This document shows positions 36,915-49,084 of a stretch of DNA of 64,000 nt, piece after piece. Below the pieces are notes generated by a model. It did no database searches and was not told where the DNA came from. It saw nothing but the letters and a program-made list of their open reading frames with translations. Positions within the stretch are counted from its first letter, which is position 1. Every line of letters starts with the position of its first letter. A program made the position numbers and the translations under genes. Source of the DNA: Nymphalis io (taxonomy: Eukaryota; Arthropoda; Insecta; Lepidoptera; Nymphalidae); the NCBI RefSeq assembly GCF_905147045.1, contig NC_065901.1, forward strand, positions 7,316,001 through 7,380,000. The letters run 5' to 3'.

Positions 36915-38244
36915 TATAATGTATTCTTATTTATGCTTTTATAATGTGCAAAATTATGGTTCTTTCATGATGATCTGCTAGTGACGTGTGGAGTTATTAA
37001 CCTCATGATACTGATTTGATACGAAAATGGTAAAATATAATTTTCTATATATTGTGATTTATATATATTGAATCACTCATAATGATGGGCAAGGTTGCAA
37101 GAAGCTGGACCGAAATGAAATTCATGGATGCGAAAAAATAGAGAGCGTACAGGAATCGTGTCTATAGGAATGCTGTTCCATTCGGCTCAGGATACATACG
37201 ATTTCGCAAAACAGACGGCTAATGCACAAGAGAGGCACCCCAAGAAGAAGATGAGAGTATAATTCATTATCGATTTATTACTACAGTAAAATTACTACCC
37301 GTACCTTACTAAATAGCCTGCTCAGAAGCCCTACCACCAACAGAACTACCAAGTTAGTAATTATTTTAAAAAATTAAGCCCCACCCACCAAGTGATCATA
37401 AAAAATAGATAACAATAAGTATTAATAAACTTAAAAGCACTTTCAATACATAAGGTTCACAATTTTAGTTTACATGTTTAATGGTCATCGAACTTTTTGG
37501 AAATACAAATTTAACATTTTAGTTTTGATTTTCTTGATGGGTCTGTATAATATAAAGATTCGTTTTTATCAATTGCCTGTTGAGTTCCGTTGATTGAAAT
37601 TGTGTAAGGAATTTCTTTCAGTGTCAGTTTCAAAGCACCATTTACAATCAGATGACCCATTTGCTCTCCTGCCTTTCTTATTCTTATAATATTAAATAAA
37701 CAATTCTTGTATGTATATATAAATCAAAGAATTGCATACGAGTATAATTATAATGTGTATAAAAAAATGTAAAATGAAATGTGTATAAAGTATTATAATG
37801 TGTAAAAATTTTCACCAAAAAACGAGTCACTAGTAAAAATGTATATAAGTAAAAGTTGATTATTAAAAAAGGCTATATTATATATGCTTATTCATATCTT
37901 TTCGAATATGGAATGTCAATCCTATTTGAATTAAGGTTTCCTAGCTGAATGAATTATGAAACAAGTGAATGGATAAGAGTATGATGGATGCACAACCGAA
38001 GCTCAAAGACCGGCTTAGAGCCATTCATCATGATATCAGCTCTTTTACCGGCTGATTGAGCTCTGGAATCTTATAAAATACGTTAAAAGAACGAGTAAGA
38101 TTTTAGATGAATTTCTAAGAATTACATCTTTTAATTATGCAATTCATACAATAATTTATTAAAATAACAAAGACGTCTTATTTTTTAAGCTTATTTTATA
38201 AGCTAAGAGGTCTTTATATTATATCACTATATAAATACATACAT

Positions 38245-38292
38245 GTACATATAAAAAACATTACGTACATATAAAAAACATTACGTACATAT
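38245..38292 (+). repeat. 20-bp tandem duplication
   Basis: Two exact units of GTACATATAAAAAACATTAC plus 8 bp of a third. Confidence 0.85.
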
Positions 38293-38387
38293 TTTAAATA
38301 AATTCTCATATTAGCTTACATGAGATCATGAAAAATGGTAAAGTTTCCACTTCATTAAAATATCTAACGAATAAATTTTATATTATA

Positions 38388-38563
38388 TAATAGGTAGATG
38401 ACTGGGCAAATGGGCCATCTGATGATAAGTGGTCACCACCACCCATAAACAATGGTGCTGTAACAAATATTAACCATTACTTACATCGTCTTAAACTGAC
38501 TTACCCACCCTTCCATTTGGAACTCAACAATGCACAAAATTACACAAAGCCCTACATCAATTA
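38388..38563 (-). mobile_element. SINE-like repeat, family A, diverged
   Basis: GGGCCATCTGATGATAAGTG at the left and ACAAAGCCCTAC at the right bracket a copy with a large internal loss. Confidence 0.65.
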
Positions 38564-38999
38564 ATAATACTTTACAAGCTTATTTTGCACTAGTTCATCT
38601 ATTGCCAAATTCACTTAATTCAGTCATTTGATCAATCCGTAAAGTAAAAATCTATCTTAAAATATATCAAGTATTTTATGTTTGTATTTGCTTCACTTTA
38701 AAAATGCATCGAAAATGCTTCGATTTCACGTCGAGTCTACTCTTCCGAATAAATGGCGTCGAAGAGCCACGTTCTTCAATATAAGGCAAATAAATGACCT
38801 CACAGCGTCCGATAAAATGAGAAAAGAATTTATAGTTGTCCAGGAAAATTCATGTAAAACATTTTCGAAATTTGTTAAGATTTAAGTTTACCCGAAGAAA
38901 AGGTATAATAAAGTACATTCTCAAATAATCTACGTCTGTAATATTTCGTACTTTCGAGCCAAATAAAAAGTTTTTACGATTTTGGGATGTCTTAAGTTA

Positions 39000-39215
39000 T
39001 TTACCGTCCATAACGGACCAACGCCGACCAGCCCTCCCGACGCAACGAGGAAGATAGGTGACAGCGAAAGATAGCGTATGTGGAAGCACTGGCAAAAGAA
39101 GAATTCCGTAGCGGTTCATCGATTCGTAGGGAGTAGCTTCAAAAGTGCGGTGAGAGCTCGTGCGCTGCCTTTCACTTCAAACGTCCATATAAACACAGAC
39201 GAACATATCAAAATG
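39000..39215 (+). promoter_or_regulatory. GC-richer block, possible promoter or first exon
   Basis: CCGACCAGCCCTCCCGACGC and GTGCGGTGAGAGCTCGTGCG stand out from AT-rich flanks. An ATG at 39211 opens only a short frame. A promoter of an unannotated transcript is possible; no TATA or strong initiator is seen. Confidence 0.25.
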
Positions 39216-40116
39216 CGTTTAGTAGAGTTTTCTTGTACTAAGAAAAATAGAGTATTTTGCGATGACATCCAACAGCGTGGTTTCTTTTTTTCACTTTGTT
39301 ATTGCACATAATGCAGTTAATACTACATTATTATAGCCACAGCTGTACGTTCTCTTACGATGCAATATGTTTTCTTTCAGTTTGCATTTCGGATTGACAA
39401 AAGCGTCGTCGTCGTCTATGCTTGAATAATCCGCATAAAAACGTGGGACGCCGACTTTGCATCAATTATCTTATGTACAAAATTGTCAATAATTTATGTG
39501 ACTACTAGAACGTAAAAAGAACATGTTACTCTTTTCAAAATAAGCAACTTTGAAAAGAATAAATTGACTACTTCATTGCATCGCGGACGTTAAAGTTAAG
39601 CGTCAGTCGACGTCAGCAACGGCTAAAGTCAATATTTCTATTTGAATGGCAATGAGACCCAGTTAAACTTTGCTGATGGGCTATTGAATTAGCATCAACC
39701 AGGCATTACACGCTCGCCCGAGTACCCTTCTTATAAAATACGTTCAATTTCGTACTAGATATTAAATGTTATCGACTCTTTTTGGTATCTCTTATTACAT
39801 CAAACGGTACGCATGTTGCTTATGATTAAAATCTAAGTAATCAATTTTTGACAAGACTTTCATTACCTGTAATCTCTTATGAATTGGGAATTACTAAGGT
39901 TTTCGAAATTCAATTTCTTAGCATTATCATGGCGTGTCAAAACGTTTCTAGAACACATCTCGTGACATCACGAAGAAGAGTTCATTAACTTTTGTATCGC
40001 GGTATAACTGTTGCGAAAATATTATTAAAGTATAAGAATAACAGACAGCATAGATTAATAAGCTTGACGGGAAAAAAGACGCCTATTTAATTAAAAAGAG
40101 ATTGGAATTTATTATA

Positions 40117-40240
40117 CCACGCTGCTCTTGTTCAGGTTGTTGGATACAAATGTGGTATAAAATCACACACAAACGATAACGTCGTGGGTTTCACCTGGGT
40201 TTGAAATATAGATTCCAACCACTGAGTCATCTCTAAAAGT
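40117..40240 (-). mobile_element. SINE family B, minus-strand fragment
   Basis: On the minus strand the order is tRNA-like head (GAGATGACTCAGTGGTTGG, then a degenerate B box), then the tail block ACCACGCTGCTC read in reverse. The middle is deleted. Confidence 0.55.
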
Positions 40241-40364
40241 AATATTTATTCGCAAAAAGTACCTACAAATGTTTACTATAAACTCTTTAAAAATTTTGCA
40301 TAGCTAAAAGTGTTAATGCCAACGAAAATTCTTAATAAAAATGCATTCATTTATGTTCGCAGAT

Positions 40365-40440
40365 AACGGGTAGGCATCAAAGCGACCGATAAGCGAAATG
40401 AGTTCAAGCCGCTGGGAACGCGTAGTTTGGCCTGGGGAAA
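40365..40440 (-). repeat. Dispersed coding-like repeat, partial copy 3
   Basis: On the minus strand AACTCATTTCGCTTATCGG matches the core of the copies near 7.2 and 17.3 kb; the flanks do not align. Confidence 0.4.
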
Positions 40441-40444
40441 TTTA

Positions 40445-43400
40445 TTTAATTTAATAGACTGTATTTTTACACGTGCACAGAAAACGAGCTCTCTTTGTAT
40501 ACATATACTGTATTCTATAATATAAAAACGAAGCGTAATTTGTCTCTTAAAATGATTGTTGTTATTCTAAATTATTTCATTAATGTATATAAAAGTAATT
40601 TTATTACTTATACATTAAAAATACGCGTTTAGAATTTTATAATCTTTATATAATAATAATTATTGCGTATGTATTTTTGCCGTGTTGAAGAATACCCCAG
40701 AAAAAACGGTTTGTGTAACTTACTAATAGCCACTACTTAAAATGAGCAAGATTTTGAGTTGATAGCATTTGATTTTAAAATATTTAAAATAAAAGAAACA
40801 TTCACGGACACATATAAAGCCTTATACATACATAATATATCGTTCAAAACATGTTAAATCAAACGCTCTCACGGAATCTCGAAATTTGTTGGTAAGGGTT
40901 CTATTCCTTCGAATGGTAAGTACATTATTTAGTGTTTATGTTGCAAGGTTATTATAAAATGTCAAAATATTGCACGGAATTTTGCCTGTTAAATTTATCT
41001 ATTAACCTTCTAAATTTTATACTAAGCGCAAAATGTTCAGTCGAATTGTTAATATACCGGACTACGTCAGTGTCATTAGGAAAGAACGTTTTTGACAATT
41101 ACACAATGAGCATACTTTTAGATTTTAAAACGGTAACTAGCCAGAGACGGTTTCCGATTGCGTGCTCGCTTTTTATGTGACTTTTGCTATAAGCAATGTG
41201 TCTAGTGCGAGATTGTTTACTAATTGTATAGTCTTGACGTTAACTTTTATTATTTATATTCAATTCCGATTATTGTTGCTGTTTTTATCCCATACAAATC
41301 CCAGATACCGTTAATGTTAAAGGTACACAGTAGAGTTTGTATATACATAAAAAACATAACAGTGTATAACAATAATTATTAGCTTATGATATATCAGCAT
41401 TTTACGCTTATTGCTTATATAAATACGAGTAGTTATTCGAAAATATTCAAGACATGTATTTTTATTTTAAATAAAATCATTTTGGTAATGATTCTCTGAA
41501 TGCAAAATATATTTTGACTTTTGTGTAGAGATTTTGGATATTTCCAATTGTCTTAGATACAAAGTTTTTATGTGACATATGTTATAGTATTAGCCTTGGC
41601 AGCATAATATTCTTTGAAAGCACAATAATAATGTAAATAATTAATATAAAAATGTGCAACATAAAAACAACAATTATCCTGAATTTATATAAAAAATAAG
41701 ATCATAAAAAGAAAGATCTGTATCAAATGATTTTAATTTTTACATCAATCGAAACAAATACATACAAATAAAATAACATATTGAAAGAAGAACCTTACCA
41801 GCATTACTTATAATCGTTGTTTAGCGATTATTTAGTTAAACACTGCTTTTCTCTTTCTGTCATTATTAATTTGACATTCGAAAGAAGAAGACACAGTATT
41901 GTTTAATTAACACACAACGTTCATAACTAAAATAAATTGTTTTTATGTTTATGCAACTATCTAGTTAACTTATATGATGCTAGACTGTCTAATAGAATTA
42001 CGTCAGAATTAAGTTAAACGCGCTACGCGATTAAACAGCGGATGCTTTTAATAATAAATGACACGTCTAGACAAACTTTACTAGGAATGTCAAGCTTATC
42101 ATATCCTTTTACAAAAACGTACTTCGCATTTAAATTTAATTCATTAATAACTAGCAGAACAGGGATTTCAAATATATAAGTAATGAATGTTTGATTTTTA
42201 TATTTTATTTTTTTTAATAACTTTTTGTACACTCAAAAGGAAAAAAAGACAATAAAATACAAGTAACAAAGAAAAAAAAACAAAAGCTTAAAAATAGTTA
42301 TGCTATATAAACATAATTATGGACTGTAAAATGATGCATGCAAGGGGATTTTCATGACATGTAACGTTGAGAATGAGGCTGTAACCTTCGTCTTACTAGG
42401 ATATCAGGTTAGAGGTGAATAATAATTTATACATATATTTATATAAATAAATGTAAGATAATATCAACGTCGTATTGGATGATTGTTTCGATGATTGGTA
42501 ACTTTATCGAGGTTTATTTAAAAATAGTAAATGTATTGATAGAAATAGGTACAAGTACACAAAATAATAAGATAAAATTTTAATTCCTATTCGTTTATAA
42601 CAAGGATTTCATATTTTCGACTCTGTCATATTTTCTGCTTAGTTATCGTTATCAAGATTAGTTGTAAGTAGCATTTTATAAGTCCGATTAATAATATTCG
42701 GTTCAATTTCAACAGATTCGGTGTAGTATAAATGCGTATATTATATATTCCGCAATAAATAAATGTATTATATTTAAGTGATGCAAGTCATCGTTATTTT
42801 GAGTGTGAAACTGCCGGCCTAATGCCAAAGTTTAGACCTATTTGAACATTTTTCACAATTTTATTGCGTACGCATTGACAGTATCAGTTGCAGGGCACTA
42901 TGAAAAATGTAAATTTGTACAATAATTCTCTCTGCAGCTATAAAATAAACACGTTGTTATAAACGAGTTGTTATTTGATAATATATTATTTAAGGTTCAA
43001 TGTCATTCGAGACGTGTTTTTATACACTTACTAAAGTGAACGTATTTCTTTCTTATACGAAAATGAAAATGGCAAATTCTTACCTTCCAAACAAATGACC
43101 TAAAAGTCCGATTCTGTCATAAAAGTCACATCTTTATGAGTAACGAGATAACTTATGAAAAAGAAGTCTGTCCGCTTTTTTGCTCCGCTACATTTCTACG
43201 AAATATTTTATGATAATTTCATTGGCGCTACACGAAGTTGAATATATCCTTCAAGTTCATATAAAACGATACAAACGAGGTTTTGGTCTTTTAGGCTCGT
43301 TCTCTTACTCTCTAACTGTATAACTTGTATGAGGTTAGGATATTTTATACATATTTCATTGCTAGTTTGGGTTTTCTGTGTAAAGATATTGTATTATTAT

Positions 43401-43675
43401 TTGGTATTACATGGATGCAACTGTCCTGTTATCGCTCACGTAACATAAACATATAAACACGATCACAATAGCTCGAAGTCGAGGCTAGAGGAAGTCAAAC
43501 ATTCGATTGTCGAATGGCTACCCTCATGTAAACACCTTGACTTGAGTAAACATTAAGCGCATACGTGCTGAACGCTACAATTCAAGATCATATAAGTCCC
43601 ATCTCACGTCTTGAAACGACATTGTTCAAAGATCTAAACACAAAGTATAATATATCGAATAAAAAGTTTCAAATT
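40445..43675. other. AT-rich region upstream of the secreted-protein gene
   Basis: No gene or repeat is supported. The frame 40932-41180 has no domain or splice context. Confidence 0.5.
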
Positions 43676-43679
43676 AGTA

Positions 43680-43945
43680 TTATTTAAGAAAGTTACTTAG
43701 AACGACGGTTCGCAGAAGGGAAAAATTGTTTTGTAATAAACGCGAGAGTCCTCCGAGATAAACTGAGGGTCTCTTGTGAACATTTAACGGGGGTTAAAGC
43801 GGCAGTCGAGACGATAAGACGGCGCTTGAGCAACATAGTGTGCGTTTAGTAAAACTCCGCAGCGCTGTAACGAAGCTTGTTAGTGTACTTTTGTAAGGAG
43901 ATTGTCAGCTACAGTGAAGACACCTTCTGAGTGAGGACCGTGCAA
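43680..43945 (+). promoter_or_regulatory. GC-richer leader and probable promoter of the secreted-protein gene
   Basis: This block is clearly less AT-rich than its surroundings and runs directly into the signal-peptide exon. No TATA box is visible. A TCAGC initiator-like site lies near 43906. I read it as 5' UTR plus proximal promoter, by position and composition only. Confidence 0.4.
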
Positions 43946-44888
43946 ATGGAACTAATGAGTTCTCTGTTGTTATGTGCACTAGTAACGCTCGTGCCGCAAG
44001 CGTTAGGTGAGAGAGATGCTTTACGTTGATTTACTTTTAAATTTCTTACATTTCGAGAGGACTTAATTAAAATGTTTTGACACTTTGCGTTTTACCGTGT
44101 TATTTGCTCATGAAATTTTAGTCATTTTAAATATTTCTTTAAAAGTAACCTAATTGAGCAATATTTTTATTTAATTTACGTTTTTCGCATTTATAGGTAA
44201 TAATAGTATTATGTCTACGGGAATAAATGAGACTAGCATTTTAAGCAAAACGCTTTCGATGGATAAAAATCACATTGTAACCATAAAAGTACCTTCATCA
44301 ACGAACAAAATAAGCGACCTAAAATCTGTTTTTATGGATGCAACTTGCAAAAGTTGCCTTAATTGTATGGAACGAGCAATCAAATCACACAAAGTACAGA
44401 ATCATATCGACTTTATTAAGAAAGAAAATTTTCGAAATGAATTCGTTACTCGAAAAATAAATACACGCAATAAGAGGAAAACAAACGCGAACTCACAAAG
44501 AAGAGTTGATAAGAGAACAAAAAAATCCAAATCAAAAAATAATAAATTAGTAACGGTTATCAAATATAATGAGAACGAAAGAATATTTGCTTTAAAGATA
44601 ATAGAAACAAATAAGCAAGTGTTATCGGACCAACACACGAATAAAACAACAACATGTCAGGTGTATAGCGTTAAAAAATATTATCCATGCGAAACGTTAG
44701 AAGCTGATTTAATTTTAAATGAATCAAAGACGAAAATAAATAAGAATAAGAAAAGTAAAAGAGAACAAAGTAAAAAGAATGTGTCCGATGTGACAAAGAC
44801 AGTAATTGCACCCGTATTTAGGAAACGTCAAATCGACGATTCACAAGCTCCTGAACAAATAATGCCTTCCATAGAAGAAATATACTAA
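43946..44888 (+). CDS. Unrecognised secreted lysine-rich protein / possible peptide precursor, two exons
   Basis: Exon 1 is 43946-44006 and exon 2 is 44197-44888; the 190-nt intron has a good donor (GTGAGA) and acceptor (TTATAG), phase 1. The product is 250 residues. Residues 1-21 are a clear signal peptide (MELMSSLLLCALVTLVPQALG). The mature part is strongly basic, with Lys/Arg/Asn-rich stretches at about 95-145 and 195-225. It has a C-x2-C-x2-C cluster at 71-77 and two more cysteines near 174 and 186. N-glycosylation sequons lie near residues 22 and 31. Several dibasic sites are present; the last, RKR at 229-231, precedes a 19-residue acidic tail beginning with Gln and ending in Tyr, which could be released as a pyroglutamyl peptide. 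I cannot place it in a family. A growth-factor-like, neuropeptide or matrix role is possible but unproven. A GC-richer leader at 43680-43945 supports a real 5' end. The long second exon could still be part of a larger gene model. Confidence 0.66.
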
Positions 44889-45047
44889 TGATAAACCTAT
44901 ATAAATATACGAACAACGAATATAATGTCTAATATAATCTTTTATTGGGTTGTCATATTTGTTCAAATATTAAAAGTAAGCAGAACCCAATTGACAACAG
45001 TAAAAAATTATATAATTTATATGAAAATCATATTGTTCTAAATTTAA

Positions 45048-45053
45048 AATAAA
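45048..45053 (+). terminator. Possible poly(A) signal of the secreted-protein gene
   Basis: AATAAA lies 160 nt after the stop codon. In DNA this AT-rich such hexamers occur by chance, so only its position argues for it. Confidence 0.35.
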
Positions 45054-45490
45054 TAGCTTACAAATGTTTTTATAAATATTAGTTTGCTTTGTAAAATGTT
45101 TTTTTAATTTAAATTTGATTCAAATAGCTTCTGCTTATTATGTTAGCTTAATCAGTTATTATTATTGTTATAAGATCTTTAATAATCTAATTTCTATCTT
45201 TTATAATAAAAAGTATTATATATTATGTATATAGTTTTTTAATAATTTTAAGTAAAAAATTAAATCATTTCTTTAATCAATCCAAATACTTCTAGAAATA
45301 ATACGTATATTATCGATGATTACTGTCATTATTGTAATTAATTATTTATAACATATCTGATTCTAATTAAGTTTTTTAAACATTAATAATAAAAACAACA
45401 GAAGTCATATGTAATTAAGATAAAGGTATATTACATAAGTAGCTTGGTATAACATTCAGAAGGAATATATTTTGAATATTAAAAAACGTT

Positions 45491-45518
45491 TTTGGTTTGG
45501 TATATTTGGTTTGGTATA
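45491..45518 (+). repeat. 14-bp tandem duplication
   Basis: TTTGGTTTGGTATA occurs twice in a row. It is short and probably slippage. Confidence 0.75.
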
Positions 45519-45661
45519 TTTACATACAAAACTAATTTTATTATTTTACGATGAATATTTTATTTCAAATTGACTATATTAGCTTATATGACAATACTAA
45601 GTAAACTCATCCAAACTCCGAATAAAATATTTGTTGAAATTGTTCGTTTACATGACGTTTA

Positions 45662-45959
45662 CTGGTGGTAGGGCTTTGTGCAAGCTCGTCTGGGTAGGTA
45701 CCACCCACTCATCAGATATTCTACCGCAAAACAGCAATACTTGGTATTGTTGTGTTCCGGTTTGAAGGGTGAGTGAGCCAGTGTAATTACAGGCACAAGG
45801 GACATAAAATCTTAGTTCCCAAGGTTGGTGGCGCATTGGATATGTAAGCGATGGTTGACATTTCTTACAATGCTAATGTCTAAGAGCGTTGGTGACCACT
45901 TACCATCAGGTGGCCCATATGCTCGTCCGCCTTCCTATACTATAAAAAAAAAAAAAAAA
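45662..45959 (+). mobile_element. SINE-like repeat, family A, youngest copy with target-site duplication
   Basis: Complete from CTGGTGGTAGGGCTTTGTGC to a pure A17-18 tail. It is flanked by ACGTTTA on both sides (45655-45661 and 45960-45966), a likely 7-bp target-site duplication. The clean tail and intact blocks suggest recent insertion. I recall this family as common in butterflies; the source of its transposition machinery is not visible here. Confidence 0.85.
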
Positions 45960-46604
45960 ACGTTTAATACCACTGATTGTGGTGTCGATTATATTAAAGA
46001 TCATATTGATATAAATTTTAATGAATTAATATCGCCCACTTGCGACGATAGTGTGATATCTCAAATACCTCGATTTTACATGAAATGATTTTTAAACTTT
46101 CAAACGATCCTATCTTTTTAAATATTGCACAGATCATGTGATCAACTAATATTGAAATTATTTATTTAAAAGTCGCAAGTTTTATAACAAAATAACAAAA
46201 CTATCACGTTTAAAAAAAAAACAAAAAGCCTATCACTATATTATTGTTCCTGAAATATGCAAAATTAACGGTGTGCTATAATTAAATAACACGTTGAAGA
46301 TGATTAAATGGTTTACTTGATGCTTAGTCATTTAGTAATAAAACGGTGTTGTTGAAAATGTTTCTTTATTAATAAATCCGGAAGAACAATAAAAAAGTTG
46401 TATCTTATAGAAGTAGTAGTAAGTTTTATTGGACAATAAAATATTTATGATAAGATTAACAACTTATGTACATTTAAAAAAATATATTCAATTAGTCACA
46501 TAAAAGAACCATATTTACCCGCTCTTATTTTTAATCTTAAGACATAGGTTTTATAAGAAAAATAACACCAATTAAGCTTTGAATAATTCACAATTTAAAT
46601 TCCG

Positions 46605-46727
46605 CCACGTATGTATTCCAACAATATTGGAGCTTAATAATTAGCAATAATTAGCTTCAAACCTTCTCCGCAAAAAAGGAGAGGAGCCCTTAGCCCAGCA
46701 GTGGGACATTCACAGGCTGTTACTTTT
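46605..46727 (+). mobile_element. SINE family B, 3' fragment
   Basis: Contains the TTCTCC...GGAGAGGAG and CCCAGCAGTGGGACATTC tail blocks of family B; the head is missing. It abuts the end of the transposase-like pseudogene. Confidence 0.75.
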
Positions 46728-47183
46728 ACTGTAATGTGGCAATCTCATTTATACCTCAATCAGCCTGTGATTCGTCCCACACATAACTTTCAACATAGGT
46801 CTTTTTAAAATTGTAGATTGTTAAATTAAGTACATTCAATTTCGATTAATAATAAAAACAAAAAAATCTCCTTTAGGGCACTGACACAGCCTGTTAATCA
46901 TAGACGGCAACTACATTAAAAATCTTTCTTATTCTTCTCGTTCTCTATTCGCACAAACGTTTTTCTTCGAGATGTTGTAAATAAATTTGTTTTAATTCTT
47001 TTTCTTCTACGAAACCATTTTTGTAAGCTTCGCAAAATTCGCGTCTTTTTTCGGAATGAAGAAAGGTATATTGAAGTCCTGTGTAAATATGCGACAAATC
47101 ATAATACTATTAACTATAACAACGTATTAGTCTTGCATTGTTCCACATAATCTCTGTGAATATGTCAGATGTTTATTTATTTA

Positions 47184-47275
47184 TTTTTTTTATATGCCCC
47201 GGGATAGCAAATGACTCTACTCCACCTGATTGTAAGTGGTAGTAGAGTACAAACGCGACGACGGCCAGTACAGTC
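47184..47275 (-). mobile_element. 3' end of a CR1/Jockey LINE, 5'-truncated, inside the pseudogene
   Basis: It matches the 3' terminus of the larger element at 32184-35460 until an abrupt break at about 47275, where the flanking coding-like frame (GSKTM) begins. The A-tail appears as poly-T on the + strand. This is a short, dead insertion that separates two parts of the pseudogene. Confidence 0.8.
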
Positions 47276-47548
47276 ATGGTTTTACTGCCATCGATGTAAA
47301 GTTTCTTTGAATGAGACCGTATGTAGTGAGATAAAATTTTAGGGATAGGATCTATAAAAGCTCTTGCTGCATTTTTTAGTGCATTATCTACGTGTGCATG
47401 ATTAGATTGACATTCAATATAATCGATCTTTAAGTAAATAGATCTTTTGTTTCTTTATTTTTTCATGACTTGGTCAAAGTGAAATCATCTCATGTCGTAT
47501 TTACGTTTTGACACGTATATACGACTTACCGAGGAGACCAGGACCCTA

Positions 47549-47870
47549 AAAGTCGAGATGGCCCAGTGGTAAGAACGCGTGAATCTTAACCGATGAACGT
47601 GGGTTCAAACCCGGGCAAGCACTTCTGAATTTGCATTTGCTTAATTTCTGTTTATAATTCATCTCGTGCTTTTCGGTGAAGGAAAACATCGTGAGGAAAC
47701 CTGCATGTGTCTAATTTCATCGAAATTCTGCCACATGTGTATTCCACCAAACCGCATTGGAGCAGCGTGGTGGAAGAAGCTCCCAACCTTCTCCCCAAAA
47801 AGGGAGAGGAGGCCTTAGCCCAGCAGTGGGACATTAACAGGCTGTTACTGGTACTGGTTACTGGTTCTTT
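47549..47870 (+). mobile_element. tRNA-derived SINE, family B, near full length
   Basis: The 5' head carries pol III boxes: A-box-like TGGCCCAGTGG (47559-47569) and B box GGTTCAAACCC (47602-47612). The body follows with the usual GAGGAAACCTGCATGTG and CAGCAGTGGGACATT blocks and a short tandem (actggt) tail. It is the best copy of the family in the window and lies within the transposase-like pseudogene. Confidence 0.85.
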
Positions 47871-48997
47871 ATTTTAATGCAGTTCTATGGGCCGATTGTT
47901 TAGAGCTAAAGTGTTGACAAAAGAATACATTATTTTTTTCTCTTTTTGAAGCTTGTGTTCCGCTCTCATCAAATCTGACATAACGATAAGCTGGTTTCAC
48001 CTCTTCCATAGACTAAATTATAAATTACCATTGCCTTTCAATATTTCCCAAATTCCATTAATCATTTAGAAGGTCAACATCATTTTAGGTGAATTATATT
48101 GGCTCGGCATTTGCAAGTTGGCTGAAGTTTTCGTATAGCTATATCTTTCTTGGTGTTAGATGATCGGATGGACTTACCACTATTTTTTTCTTTTTCTTCT
48201 GGCAATTACTTTCCTGTCTTTTTTTCCTTTTTCTTAGGTGTTTAAGTATCCGTTTCAATATGCCAGGATCGATTAAAAGTGGGGACGTTTTCTATAATGG
48301 CGTTCGAAGTATAATTTTCGGTGGTGGTGTATGATTTATTGTATTATTCAGTAAATTTTCATGTAAATATGTTATATTTAATTCGCATTTCGCTTTAAGT
48401 TTAAACTGTCTCTTGATCCTCGAAAATGGAGGATAAACACGAGTAGAATATAATAGATAGGTACCTACATTTTCTTGAAATCTTCTTACTACATAATTAT
48501 CTACACGGGTAGCTAACTCTGACGTATTAATGAAAATAATATCAATTTACTGACCAAATATTTTATTCATATTAGCACATTTTATAGAATCTATTTTCTG
48601 TTGGACAAAACGGTCGGAATTAGGAATATCGTCTTCATTTTTGCTAACTGTGCCATTAGTTTGATCTCGACCCCACCTGCAAATAAAATACTAATAAAAA
48701 GTTATTGTTTAGCACATATAAAGTTATAAGTGTAAATAAATTCATAACCTAATTGGAAAGTATTCCGGAATATCAGCACATCAACAAATAATCCAAATTA
48801 CATTTCGCTTGAGAGCAAACGCTCTATCATCTTCAATGGTACTATTCAAGTTATCACAATGTAATTTAGTATTTTTACAAGAAAAATGTGATATTAAGGA
48901 CGAACTACAACATTTTTTATATATTTTACAAAAACACAGTGATAAAGTGATACATTACATCGTCGAAAAGAAAAAAAAGGAACAAAATTATACTTAC

Positions 48998-49084
48998 CTT
49001 TCCACCAAAAACGTGATAACTTCGATTATCAAGTTGTTCGCGAAAACCGCAAGCACTTCACACTAGCACTAACAGAAGACAACT
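48998..49084 (-). other. Possible first exon and start site upstream of the transposase-like pseudogene
   Basis: On the minus strand a TCAGTT initiator (49086-49081) is followed by about 80 nt ending in a near-perfect donor (AAG|GTAAGT at 48998/48997). The acceptor before 48676 joins it in phase, and exon 48676-48555 joins in phase to an acceptor at 48518. The joined frame is open but has no ATG. Either the start codon is lost or this is an unrelated leader. Confidence 0.3.

Larger units (their letters stand above)
46730..48676 (-). pseudogene. Degenerate transposase-like gene, broken by frameshifts, stops and two insertions
   Basis: Reading the minus strand from 48676 down, coding-like stretches follow one another in the order expected for a multi-copy insect protein family that I recall as transposase-like (RNase H-type C-terminus). 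They are: a segment around 48518-48300; a Lys-rich segment with three stops (48292, 48242, 48206); a WNLGN-like stretch and SMEEVKPAYRYVRF (about 48012-47960); ALNNRPI (about 47890); SHYIRSHSKKLYIDGSKTM (about 47330-47277); FNIPFFIPKKD then CEAYKNGF (about 47075-47010); and AVYD.QAV, PKGDF and YVWDESQAD (about 46890-46755). Neighbouring pieces lie in different frames, so it cannot make a protein. A SINE (47549-47870) and a LINE 3' end (47184-47275) sit inside it, and a SINE scrap abuts its end. The family assignment is from memory; the coding character and the breaks are seen directly. Confidence 0.7.

Noticed and set aside
45648..46088. Open frames at 45836-45648 (minus) and 45825-46088 (plus)
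   Set aside because: They lie mostly within the family-A SINE; the same minus frame recurs in the copy at 16.4 kb, so it is repeat sequence and not a gene.
47083..47286. A real intron between 47286 and 47078 in the transposase-like gene
   Set aside because: A phase-compatible GT-AG pair exists, but coding-like sequence (FNIPFFIPKKD) lies within it and the rest is a LINE insertion. A broken exon explains it better.
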